DNA of 39,122 bases from assembly GCA_030041255.1 (NCBI GenBank), contig JASHOF010000066.1, positions 1 through 39,122 of the forward strand. Reading direction: 5' to 3'. This DNA is from Acetobacteraceae bacterium (lineage in GTDB: Bacteria > Pseudomonadota > Alphaproteobacteria > Acetobacterales > Acetobacteraceae). The notes beneath the pieces were generated by a model. The model saw nothing but the letters and a program-made list of their open reading frames with translations, was not told the DNA's origin and searched no databases. Made by a program: the position numbers and the translations under genes. This document shows positions 9,169-16,378 of this stretch, piece after piece (positions within the stretch are counted from its first letter, which is position 1; every line of letters starts with the position of its first letter).

Positions 9169-10439
9169 CCGAATACGAGCCGCCCTTTTTTCCAGGTCCC
9201 GAGCACCCGCCCTTCGAGCGCGCGGCCGTCGAACGGGGTGTTCTGCGCCTTGCCGGGAAGGCTGCCCGCCACGACCTGCCACGCGCGTTCAGGATGGAAC
9301 AGGCAAAGATCGGCCGCACCCCCGGCGGCCAGCCGCCCGGCCGAGGCGCCGAGCAGCTTCGCCGGCCCTGCGGTGATGAACCCGATCGCACGCGAAAGCG
9401 GGAGCGTCCCGTTGTGCACCAGCACGAGCGTCACTGCGAGCAGCGTGGCAAGGCCGGCCCCGCCGGGAGTGGCCTGCGCGAAAGGCAGGCGCTTGTCATC
9501 GGCATCGCGCGGCTGGTGGTCGGAGGCGATCGCATCGATCGTCCCGTCCACCAGCGCCGCGCACACTGCCTGGCGATCCGATTCCGGCCTGAGCGGCGGG
9601 GAAAGCTTGGCATAGGTGCGAAAATCGCCGATCGCCGTCTCGTTAAGGTCGAAATAAGGAGGCGCCGTGTCGCATGTCACGGCAATACCCTCCTCTTTCG
9701 CCCGGCGGACGAGGGCAAGCGCCTCGGCAGTCGAAATGCGGGAGAAATGCACCGCCCCGCCCGTCAGCCGCGAAAGCGAGATATCGCGGGCGACCTGGAT
9801 CGCCTCGGCCGCGGCGGGAATTCCCGAGAGCCCAAGGCGTGTGGCCAGCGGTCCCTCGGTCGCAGCGCCGCCCGCGGCCAGCGTCGGTTCTTCCGGATGC
9901 TGCACGATCATGGCCCCGAAGCCCCGGGCGTAGGAAAGCGCCTGGCGCATCAGGAGTGCAGGGCCGATGCTGCGCGCCCCGTCACTGAAGGCGACCGCGC
10001 CTGCCTCGCGCAGCAGGCCGAGTTCCGCCAGCGCCTCGCCTGCGCAGCCGCGGGTCACCGCCCCGTAGGGCAGGATGGAAAGGCTGCCGATCTCCTCGCC
10101 GCGGGCGGCCAGCAGCCGCACCAGCGCGGGATCGTCGATGGCAGGAAGGCTGTCGGGCAGGCAGGCGAGTGTCGTCACCCCGCCGGCTGCGGCCGCCTGC
10201 GCAGCCGAGGCAATCGTCTCGCGGTATTCGAAGCCCGGCTCGCCGAGAGAGGCCCGCATATCGACCAGGCCGGGGCAGAGGACGGCGCCGTCCCCTTCGA
10301 TCACCTCCGCCCCGTCCGGCACGCCGAGGCCGCCACCGAGATCGGCGATCCTGCCGTCCCGCACCAGGAGTTCGCCCACCCGGTCGAGCCCACTTGCCGG
10401 GTCGAGCAATCGCACGCCCCGGAACAGCGCATCCCGCAT
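9165..10439 (-). CDS. Dihydroorotase-like protein lacking metal ligands (PyrC'/PyrX type)
   Basis: A 424-residue member of the amidohydrolase/dihydroorotase family directly after pyrB. It has the family frame: CPGLVDM at 55-61, ETIASAAQAAAAGGVTTLAC, KLSPPLRPESDRQAV, a SDHQP segment with Asp307, and a C-terminal PFDGRALEGRVLGTWKKGRLVFG. The first metal-binding motif HxH is replaced by Arg62-Ala-Ser64, and the His of the usual CHIS motif is Arg234 (SRIS). It is therefore probably not catalytic. In the known Pseudomonas case a similar PyrC' protein is a structural partner of aspartate carbamoyltransferase. The ATG at 10439 shares one base with the pyrB stop (TGATG). A working dihydroorotase would have to be encoded elsewhere. 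Confidence 0.88.
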   Translation of the reverse strand: MRDALFRGVRLLDPASGLDRVGELLVRDGRIADLGGGLGVPDGAEVIEGDGAVLCPGLVDMRASLGEPGFEYRETIASAAQAAAAGGVTTLACLPDSLPAIDDPALVRLLAARGEEIGSLSILPYGAVTRGCAGEALAELGLLREAGAVAFSDGARSIGPALLMRQALSYARGFGAMIVQHPEEPTLAAGGAATEGPLATRLGLSGIPAAAEAIQVARDISLSRLTGGAVHFSRISTAEALALVRRAKEEGIAVTCDTAPPYFDLNETAIGDFRTYAKLSPPLRPESDRQAVCAALVDGTIDAIASDHQPRDADDKRLPFAQATPGGAGLATLLAVTLVLVHNGTLPLSRAIGFITAGPAKLLGASAGRLAAGGAADLCLFHPERAWQVVAGSLPGKAQNTPFDGRALEGRVLGTWKKGRLVFG

Positions 10440-11395
10440 CAGATGTTCCGCCGCGGGCCGCGCGCGAGCGTGTCCAGGACCGCCATCCGGACGGCAACCC
10501 CCATCTCCACCTGCTCGCCGATCACGCTGCGCTCGGGATCGTCGGCGACGCGGCTTTCGATCTCGACTCCGCGGTTCATCGGCCCCGGGTGCATCACCAG
10601 CGCATCCGGCCGTGCATAGGCGAGCTTCTCGGAGTCGAGGCCAAAGAAGCGGAAGAACTCGCGTGCACTCGGCACCTCTCCGCCCGTCATGCGTTCGCGT
10701 TGCAGGCGGAGCATCATCACGATGTCGGCCTCGGCAAGGCCGCTCTTCATGTCGTGGAAGACGGCCGCGCCAAGCTCCTCGATCCCCGCCGGCAGCAGGT
10801 TCGGCGGACCGACCAGCCGCACGTGGCCGCCCATCGCGGTCAGCAGGTGGATATTGGAGCGGGCGACGCGCGAGTGGGCGATGTCGCCGCAGATCGCCAC
10901 GTTCAGCCCCTCGAGCCGGCCCTTGCGGCGGCGGATGGTGAGCGCATCGAGCAGCGCCTGGGTCGGATGCTCGTGCATGCCATCGCCGGCATTGATCACC
11001 GCCGCCCCGACTTTCTGCGCCAGCAGGCTCGGCGCACCGGACTGGGCGTGCCTGACCGCCAGGAGATCGCACTGCATGGCGTTGAGCGTGGCGGCCGTGT
11101 CGAGCAGCGTCTCGCCCTTGTTCACGCTCGAGGTCGCCACCGACATGTTGATGACGTCCGCGCCGAGCCGCTTGCCGGCCAGTTCGAAGCTGGTGCGGGT
11201 GCGCGTCGAATCCTCGAAGAAGAGATTGATCAGGGTCTTGCCGCGCAAAAGATCGCGTGCCGTCTGGCCGGAGCGGTTGAGCAGCACATAGCTCTCGGCG
11301 AGGTCGAGCAGATGGGCGATCTCGGCTGGCTCGAGCCCTTCGATCGCGAGCAGGTGGCGGTGCGCGTAAGCCAGCTTGGTCGGTCCTCGGTTCAA
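10439..11395 (-). CDS. pyrB: Aspartate carbamoyltransferase catalytic subunit
   Basis: A 318-residue enzyme that forms N-carbamoyl-aspartate from carbamoyl phosphate and aspartate in pyrimidine synthesis. The carbamoyl-phosphate loop [14 protein letters not shown], the [14 protein letters not shown] motif, the second-domain [12 protein letters not shown], and [12 protein letters not shown] are all present. The start is read as TTG at 11395, because no ATG occurs before the core and an AAGGCGGGA-like ribosome binding site lies about 12 bases upstream. It heads the tight operon with the pyrC-like gene, plsY, dprA, topA and rnr. Together with the inactive dihydroorotase-like protein it would form an ATCase complex of the Pseudomonas kind; that is inference. 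Confidence 0.96.
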   Translation of the reverse strand: MNRGPTKLAYAHRHLLAIEGLEPAEIAHLLDLAESYVLLNRSGQTARDLLRGKTLINLFFEDSTRTRTSFELAGKRLGADVINMSVATSSVNKGETLLDTAATLNAMQCDLLAVRHAQSGAPSLLAQKVGAAVINAGDGMHEHPTQALLDALTIRRRKGRLEGLNVAICGDIAHSRVARSNIHLLTAMGGHVRLVGPPNLLPAGIEELGAAVFHDMKSGLAEADIVMMLRLQRERMTGGEVPSAREFFRFFGLDSEKLAYARPDALVMHPGPMNRGVEIESRVADDPERSVIGEQVEMGVAVRMAVLDTLARGPRRNI

Positions 11396-11496
11396 CCGAT
11401 CGTTATATCCCGCCTTGCCCTCCCGCCAAGAGGACCCGGGCAGCGCCAGGTACTGGCTTTACTTTGATGCGCGACGTGCCGTTACCTTCCCTCACT

Positions 11497-11570
11497 CCCA
11501 ACCCTCACCCCTACCCCTCTCCCAAAGGGAGAGGGGAAAAAAGAGGCCCTCTCCCAAAGGATGAGGGAAA
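11497..11570. repeat. Dispersed CCTCTCCC hairpin repeat
   Basis: A perfect 10-bp stem CCCCTCTCCC (11514-11523) with loop AAA and GGGAGAGGGG (11527-11536) is followed by AAAAAA, a second partial CCCTCTCCCAAAGG and a GATGAGGGAAAG. The same pattern, beginning ACCCTCACCCCTA, is a known type of interspersed intergenic repeat in GC-rich proteobacteria. It lies between two minus-strand genes. The A-run follows the stem on the plus strand, so it is not a U-tailed terminator for the minus-strand genes around it. Confidence 0.6.
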
Positions 11571-11581
11571 GAAAGGGGGTG

Positions 11582-12016
11582 CTAGCGGGTGAAGCCGTCG
11601 AACGTGGTCATGTAAACCGGGTTCAGCCCGGCAATCGCCTTCTTCGCCGCCGCGTCCGGGGCGCCGAAGACGAGGAAGCTGGACGGCTTTGCGAGCGCGA
11701 AGAATTGCCTGGCGAAGGCACCGAAACCCTTCCCGTGCTCGATCAAGGCCTCAGAATCCGCATAGCGCTCGACGACCGCGATCGTGTCCTGACTGGCGTT
11801 GACGTTCCACTCGTATTCGAGTGTGCCCGGATCCTTTTGCGCGGCCGCCACGATCTGCGCGACGAGCTGCTTCATTTGATCGAACTGGCCGGGCTCTACC
11901 TTCAAGGTCAACACCCAGAATACCTCGCTGCTGCCGACTGCCGGCTTCACCTCCTGCGCGACAGAGGGCAACGTCATGGCGCCAAGCACGACCAAGGCCA
12001 ATATCATAGCTCTCAT
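11582..12016 (-). CDS. Exported antibiotic biosynthesis monooxygenase (ABM)-fold protein
   Basis: About 144 residues: a signal peptide (RAMILALVVLGAMTLPSVAQ) followed by one ABM-type dimeric alpha/beta-barrel domain. The domain shows VLTLKVEPGQFDQMKQLVAQ, a DPGTLEYEWNVNASQDTIAVVE core and YADSEALIEHG. ABM proteins include quinone and polyketide monooxygenases and heme-degrading enzymes, but many have no known substrate. Export to the periplasm is unusual for the cytoplasmic forms. Two ATGs follow a GGAGG site; ATG 12016 is chosen over 12022 because the spacing is nine bases rather than three. The gene stands alone on the minus strand. Confidence 0.75.
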   Translation of the reverse strand: MRAMILALVVLGAMTLPSVAQEVKPAVGSSEVFWVLTLKVEPGQFDQMKQLVAQIVAAAQKDPGTLEYEWNVNASQDTIAVVERYADSEALIEHGKGFGAFARQFFALAKPSSFLVFGAPDAAAKKAIAGLNPVYMTTFDGFTR

Positions 12017-12181
12017 CGGCATCTTCCTCCTGCGGCCGCCGGCCCGTCCGGACACCCGTCACGGCCGAGCGCTGCGGTCGATTGAAGAAACTATCCGACA
12101 GGCTCCGCGGCGAGGCAAGCCGCGCCAGCTTTCGCATCCCAATCGCCGATCGCTCCCGGCAGGCGATCGCTCAATGAAATG

Positions 12182-12367
12182 TCAGCCGCCCGGATCGCCC
12201 ACCCTGGGCGGCACCGCGATGAACGGTGGGTTGCTGGAACCGCCGAAACAGGCGGGATTCTCGACCGTGAAACGGCCGTGGATCGCCCAGGCGCTGAAAG
12301 GACGCCCGGACGTCACGCACAGCGGGTCGCCTTCGAAACCATCGAGGCCGACCCGTGGCGTCCGCAT
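12182..12367 (-). CDS. Possible small hypothetical protein (61 aa)
   Basis: The family is not recognised. The 61-codon frame starts with ATG, has an in-frame TAA three codons before it, and ends at TGA. Most of its codons end in G or C (roughly four in five by hand count), like the neighbouring real genes. The composition (SAWAIHGRFTVENPACF, two cysteines, proline/glycine-rich end PPRVGDPGG) is protein-like. There is no clear ribosome binding site; instead an AT-rich stretch with the inverted repeat TCGATT-TAAT-AATCGA lies just upstream. It could be a real small gene, a gene fragment or chance. Confidence 0.35.
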   Translation of the reverse strand: MRTPRVGLDGFEGDPLCVTSGRPFSAWAIHGRFTVENPACFGGSSNPPFIAVPPRVGDPGG

Positions 12368-12371
12368 GATT

Positions 12372-12387
12372 TCGATTTAATAATCGA
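12372..12387. promoter_or_regulatory. AT-rich palindrome TCGATT-TAAT-AATCGA
   Basis: A perfect 6-bp inverted repeat with a four-base spacer lies in the only AT-rich patch of this interval, five bases before the start of the candidate small minus-strand ORF. It could be an operator or part of a promoter for that ORF. Seen directly; function is a guess. Confidence 0.3.
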
Positions 12388-12562
12388 TTTGCCGCCACCA
12401 GGGCGAAGGCCCCAGGGCAAAGGCCACGGGCCCGCCGACAGGCCGCTGCCGGCGGGACTTTCGAACGGCAGGACGCCGGGCGGCGCACGATTTGTGTGCT
12501 TCGGACAGCACGCCCGGTACGCAGTTGTGACTTTTTTGCGGCGACGGCAGCATCCTATCAGT

Positions 12563-12593
12563 ACCCGCCTCGACTCGGAGAGGCGAGGCGGGT
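12563..12593. promoter_or_regulatory. Strong hairpin upstream of the glycosyltransferase cluster
   Basis: ACCCGCCTCG (12563-12572) pairs perfectly with CGAGGCGGGT (12584-12593) across an 11-base loop. It lies about 50 bases before the first gene of the cluster and has no U-run on either side, so a simple Rho-independent terminator is unlikely. It may be an operator or a 5' leader structure. Confidence 0.4.
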
Positions 12594-12641
12594 TACATAG
12601 CGGCACGATTTGCGGCAGTGTACGACAAAGCAGGCGGCGGC

Positions 12642-13172
12642 ATGAAACTCGACCGAATTCCTGTTCCGCAACGCAAGAGCAGGGTCAGGTCGGAGGCCAG
12701 CGACAGGAGGAGCACCGCCAGCCGGGCTGACAGATCGGTCGCGTTTTCGTTCGCCGAGCTGCAGTTCGACAACCAGGTTGCCGGCGCTGCCGACGCCCCG
12801 CGATTCGAGATCTCCCGCCCGTTCCTGATCCGCCTGCTGCGCCCCATGTTCGCCGTCGTGCGCTTCGACCCGGCCTGGTATCAGGCCGCCTATCCGGACA
12901 TCAGCGCCGCGTGCCGCGCCGGCACGCTGGCGGATCTCAAGGGTCATTATTGCGAATTCGGATTCTTCGAGCATCGCCTGCCCTGCTTCGTGCGCGTTGA
13001 CGAAACATTCTACGTCACCGAGTACCCCGACATCGGTATCGCCATCTCCGAGGGCAGGCTTGCCTCGGCACAGTGGCATTTCGAGACCTTCGGCTTTCGC
13101 GAGGGCCGCCTGCCGGCGCGCGGCTGGCGGTTCTCCGACCTTCTGCTTGACGACCCGATCGCGCCCCGATAG
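12642..13172 (+). CDS. Stand-alone YPD-repeat protein
   Basis: About 176 residues with no catalytic motif I recognise. Residues roughly 75-160 contain two copies of a module reading FD.AWYQAAYPDISAACRAG, then HY..FGFFEHRLP, and again VDETFYVTEYPDIG, then WHFETFGFREGRLP. The pattern is Y-x3-YPD-[IV], a short helix, a G, then a H[FY] helix and G-x2-E-x-R. The first 60 residues are basic, polar and probably disordered. The same module opens the next gene, where it is fused to a glycosyltransferase, so this protein probably works with that enzyme as an adaptor or anchor. ATG 12642 is preferred to a GTG 24 bases upstream. No signal peptide is evident. Confidence 0.7.
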   Translation: MKLDRIPVPQRKSRVRSEASDRRSTASRADRSVAFSFAELQFDNQVAGAADAPRFEISRPFLIRLLRPMFAVVRFDPAWYQAAYPDISAACRAGTLADLKGHYCEFGFFEHRLPCFVRVDETFYVTEYPDIGIAISEGRLASAQWHFETFGFREGRLPARGWRFSDLLLDDPIAPR

Positions 13173-13238
13173 CCGCCATCATTGCGCAAGGGTTGGGTGG
13201 CGATCCCCGCTCACGCCCGGCCGTGAGCGGAGCCGGTG

Positions 13239-14738
13239 ATGGATGCAGAGCTTGCCTATCTCAAGCGCTACCCCGACGTGGCCGCGGCCATCAAGGCAGG
13301 GAAGGTCACCTCGGCGCTCGAACATTTCCTGAACTACGGACGCTTCGAGGGCCGGGTCTGGCTCGGCCCGGAAGGATCGGAAGCAGCCCGGGGCTCACCG
13401 CCCGCCGAGCCGCCGGCCCCTGAGGCGGCAGTCCCTCCGCATAGCTGCGATGCCGTCCTCCTCACCCGGAACTTTCTCTTCGTCGACGGCTGGGCGGATG
13501 ATCGTTTCGATTCCCTCGCCGCCATCGAGATCGCCACCGACGGCGCGCAGGCGGCCCTTCGCCTGCCGCCCTGCCGCTATCGCAGGCAGGACGTGGAGCA
13601 ACATCTCAGCCTCTCCTCTCCCTTCGAGAGCGGCTTCTGGCAGCTCTTCGAAATCCCGCCCGAGCTTGGCACACGCCCGGTCGGGCTCAGGCTGCGGCTT
13701 GCCTCCGGCCAGACTGTCACTCTCAAGGCCGGCAACCTGGTCCGCCTTTCGCCGCGAGAGCATTTCGAGGCCTTCCTCGCTTTCTACGGCCGCCGGCAGC
13801 TCATCGGAAGCCTGGTCGCACGCTCTTTCGCCGAGCTCGATCGGGGCCTTGCCGGAACCATCGAGCACATGCACGATGCCATTCGTGCGACACGCGGAAC
13901 CGCGAGCCAGGGCAGCTATGGCCGCCGCCCGTCCCAGCCCCTCCTCTCATTCGTCTGCTGCATCTACGGCATCCCGGACTTCCTCTTTCTCCAGGTGGCG
14001 CAGTTCGCGCGCTATTCCAGCCTCGAGCGCTGCGAGTTCATCTACGTCAACAACAGCCCCGAGCTCGAAGAAGTGCTGCATCGCGACGCCGAGCTTGCCG
14101 CCTATCTGTTCCGCACCTCGGTGAATGTCATCTCGCTCAACCAGAACACCGGCTTCTCATACGCCAACAATGTCGGAATTGCCGAGGCGCGCGGCCAGAC
14201 CATCGTCGTCATCAACCCGGACGTCTTCCCCTATCGCGCCGAGAGCATTGCGGCACTCTCGGCGTTGGCCCAGAAAATCCGCCACAACCTGATCGGCGGC
14301 AAGCTCTTCTATGCCGATGGCACGGTCATGCACGAGGGCATGGTGTTCGTGGCGGATGCGCGCCTCTCGGCGCTGGCCCGGACCAGGGTCTGGACGGTCG
14401 AGCATCTCAGAAAAGGCTTTCCGGATCTCGGGAACGGCGGAACGAGGCCGGTTCCCGCGGTCAGCGGCGCACTCATGGTGTTCGACCGCGCCGATTACGA
14501 CAAGCTCGGCGGTTTCGACGAGCACTTCATCTACGGCCACTACGAGGATGCGGATCTCTGCCTCCGCTTCGCGGCCCGGGGATGGAAGGTGCTGTATGAC
14601 GCGGCCCTCACATTCTGGCATTACGAGGGCCGCGGCTCGATCAAGCGCCCTGAACATGCAGGCGCCGCCCACTACAACCGCTGGCTCTTCGCGCGGAACT
14701 GGTCGGCCTCGCTGGCCCGGCAACCGGCCGAGGGCTGA
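13239..14738 (+). CDS. Family 2 glycosyltransferase with N-terminal YPD module
   Basis: About 499 residues. Residues 1-45 are one YPD module (LAYLKRYPDVAAAIKAGK, then HFLNYGRFEGR). Residues about 70-170 look like a beta-sandwich domain (FLFVDGWADDRFDSLAAIEI). The GT-A catalytic domain follows (about 225-490): SFVCCIYGIPDFLFLQ, YVNNSPE, NQNTGFSYANNVGIAEARG, the VINPDV divalent-metal region, GGFDEHFIYGHYEDADLCLR and FWHYEG. These fit rhamnosyltransferase-like GT2 enzymes that transfer sugars to polysaccharide or protein acceptors. A GGAG site precedes ATG 13239; a GTG is directly before it. The stop codon directly precedes the next gene's ATG, so the pair is surely co-transcribed. Confidence 0.85.
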   Translation: MDAELAYLKRYPDVAAAIKAGKVTSALEHFLNYGRFEGRVWLGPEGSEAARGSPPAEPPAPEAAVPPHSCDAVLLTRNFLFVDGWADDRFDSLAAIEIATDGAQAALRLPPCRYRRQDVEQHLSLSSPFESGFWQLFEIPPELGTRPVGLRLRLASGQTVTLKAGNLVRLSPREHFEAFLAFYGRRQLIGSLVARSFAELDRGLAGTIEHMHDAIRATRGTASQGSYGRRPSQPLLSFVCCIYGIPDFLFLQVAQFARYSSLERCEFIYVNNSPELEEVLHRDAELAAYLFRTSVNVISLNQNTGFSYANNVGIAEARGQTIVVINPDVFPYRAESIAALSALAQKIRHNLIGGKLFYADGTVMHEGMVFVADARLSALARTRVWTVEHLRKGFPDLGNGGTRPVPAVSGALMVFDRADYDKLGGFDEHFIYGHYEDADLCLRFAARGWKVLYDAALTFWHYEGRGSIKRPEHAGAAHYNRWLFARNWSASLARQPAEG

Positions 14739-16121
14739 ATGCGCATTCTCGAGATCAGCCTCTTTCATCCCGAGCTGATACGTGGCGGCGCCCAGCAGGC
14801 GGCCTATGAGCTCTTCCTCGGCATGCAGCGCAGCGAACTGGACGCGACCCTGCTCGCCTCGGCCGACCTTTCAGGCCCGAACGCGCTTTTCAAGCCCGGG
14901 GCCATCATCACCGGCTTCGATGGCCGAAGGAACGAATTTCTTTTCCTCTCCGACTCGTTCGACCACGCCTGGCTCCGCAACCTCAATATCCGCTCCCTCA
15001 AATGCTTCGAGGATTTCCTGCTCGATCGCAAGCCGGATGTCATTCATTTCCATCATTTCCTCACCTTCGGGCTCGAGCTCTTCCTGCTTGCCCGCCGTGC
15101 GTTGCCGAAGGCGAAGCTCTTTCTGACGCTGCACGAGTTCCTGGCGATCTGCCGCGCCGACGGACACATGCTGCGCACCTTCGACAAGACCCCCTGCACA
15201 ACCGCTTCGCCGGTGCGCTGCCATCAGTGCTTCCCCGACATATCGCCGGAAATGTTCCGTTTGCGCGAGGATTGGGTCAAGCACGCCCTTGCCGCCTTCG
15301 ACGGCTTCATCGCGCCGACCGCCTTCGTGCGCGATCGCTATGCCGGGTGGGGCCTGCCGCCGCACCGGATCCATGTCATCTCGAACGCCCAGACCGATTA
15401 TTCGACGCTCGAATCCTGGCGCCTCCGCCCGCCCTCGCCGGCCGATCAGATCCGCCGGCACAACCGCTTCGCCTTCTTCGGCCAGCTTATCGACGTCAAG
15501 GGGCTGGGCGTGGTGTTCGAAGCACTCGACATCTTCGCCAGACGATACGAGCAGGAGCTCACCTTCGAGATCAACGGTTCCAACCTCAAATTCGCCTCCG
15601 AGAAGTTCCGCGCGCAGTTCGAGGAGTTCGTCTCCGGCAAGCACGGCCTGCCCGAGCGTATCAAGGTCACCTGGCACGGAGGCTACGCGATGACCGACCT
15701 GCCGGCGCGCATGGCGCGGATCGACTGGGTGCTCGTGCCCTCGATCTGGTGGGAGATTTTCGGCCTGGTACTCTCCGAGGCTTTCATGTTCCACCGCCCG
15801 CCGATCGCCAGCCGCATCGGCGGACTGGCCGAGCGGGTACGTCACCAGACGGACGGCCTCCTGTTCGACGCCGGAGACGCGGGCGAACTCGCCGACATCT
15901 TCTACCGCTGCATCACCGAGGACGGCCTCTGGGAACGCCTCAGCTCTGCAAGCCCGGGGGTGCCTTCAGTCGAGAGCGTGGTCGAGCAGCATCTCAAGCT
16001 GTTCGCCGGACGCCCGGCACGCGAGCCGCGCCGCGCCGCGCTTCGCAAACCCTCGCCTCCTCTCCCGCCCGGAAAGAATGGCACGCAGCGCCGGGGAAAG
16101 GAGGTGCTGCGCGCCGGGTGA
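14739..16121 (+). CDS. Family 4 glycosyltransferase
   Basis: A 460-residue GT-B enzyme. The N-terminal domain begins MRILEISLFHPELIRGGAQQ (nucleotide-sugar transferase glycine loop) and includes DVIHFHHFLTFGLE and LTLHEFLAICRADGH. A cysteine cluster (C-x17-C-x7-C-x2-C across residues about 144-172, ending RCHQCF) is typical of a GT4 subgroup and may bind a metal. The C-terminal domain has FGQLIDVKGLGVVFEAL, VLVPSIWWEIFGLVLSEAF and the donor-site glutamates. It follows the GT2 gene with no gap. The C-terminal 30 residues are basic and proline-rich. Likely role: a second glycosyl transfer in surface polysaccharide or glycoprotein assembly; acceptor unknown. Confidence 0.88.
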   Translation: MRILEISLFHPELIRGGAQQAAYELFLGMQRSELDATLLASADLSGPNALFKPGAIITGFDGRRNEFLFLSDSFDHAWLRNLNIRSLKCFEDFLLDRKPDVIHFHHFLTFGLELFLLARRALPKAKLFLTLHEFLAICRADGHMLRTFDKTPCTTASPVRCHQCFPDISPEMFRLREDWVKHALAAFDGFIAPTAFVRDRYAGWGLPPHRIHVISNAQTDYSTLESWRLRPPSPADQIRRHNRFAFFGQLIDVKGLGVVFEALDIFARRYEQELTFEINGSNLKFASEKFRAQFEEFVSGKHGLPERIKVTWHGGYAMTDLPARMARIDWVLVPSIWWEIFGLVLSEAFMFHRPPIASRIGGLAERVRHQTDGLLFDAGDAGELADIFYRCITEDGLWERLSSASPGVPSVESVVEQHLKLFAGRPAREPRRAALRKPSPPLPPGKNGTQRRGKEVLRAG

Positions 16122-16261
16122 GGCCCTGCCTCGCCCGGCGGTGATGTCCGCTGCACGGCATTCCTGGATCGCGAAGGGGTCGATGGCGCCTGCCGGATTT
16201 GCGGATCTCACATGAACGTCGAGCGTCTCCCCGAATCGACCTGCATGCCCTAGTTTCGCCA

Positions 16262-16289
16262 TGCCGGGCGCGGATATCCGCGCCTGGCA
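16262..16289. promoter_or_regulatory. 28-bp near-perfect palindrome upstream of the TauE fusion gene
   Basis: The core GCGCGGATATCCGCGC (16268-16283) is a perfect 16-bp palindrome. The symmetry extends to TGCC/GGCA at 16262-16265 and 16286-16289 with one mismatch. It lies about 90 bp before the transporter start, where an operator for a dimeric regulator would be expected. It could also be chance in GC-rich DNA or a small dispersed repeat. Confidence 0.45.
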
Positions 16290-16342
16290 AGCGGGACCTG
16301 CTGGCACCCGGAAAACGGGTGGCGGCGCTTTTGCCATTTGAG

Positions 16343-16362
16343 CCGCCCCAAGGTCGGGGCGG
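16343..16362 (+). promoter_or_regulatory. Leader hairpin just before the TauE fusion ribosome binding site
   Basis: CCGCCCC (16343-16349), loop AAGGTC, GGGGCGG (16356-16362) forms a perfect 7-bp GC stem. It ends 16 bases before the ATG, right above an AGGG ribosome binding site. It may shape translation start. No ligand-binding architecture is recognised. Confidence 0.35.
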
Positions 16363-16378
16363 AGAAGACAGGGCTGCA

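Larger units (their letters stand above)
12017..12641. other. Mostly non-coding interval with one candidate small gene and two inverted repeats
   Basis: This 0.6-kb stretch holds no gene of recognisable family. It contains a possible 61-codon minus-strand ORF, an AT-rich palindrome beside that ORF's start, a T6 run near 12532-12538, and a strong hairpin at 12563-12593 before the glycosyltransferase cluster. I found no tRNA or IS ends in it. Confidence 0.5.

Noticed and set aside
11514-11542. Rho-independent terminator for the minus-strand genes
   Set aside because: The A-run follows the stem on the plus strand, so on the minus strand the T-run precedes the hairpin, the wrong order for a terminator of the adjacent minus-strand genes.
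12500-12562. Promoter TTGTGA with a downstream CCTATC box
   Set aside because: The spacing is about 21-22 bases, outside the normal range, so it was not listed.
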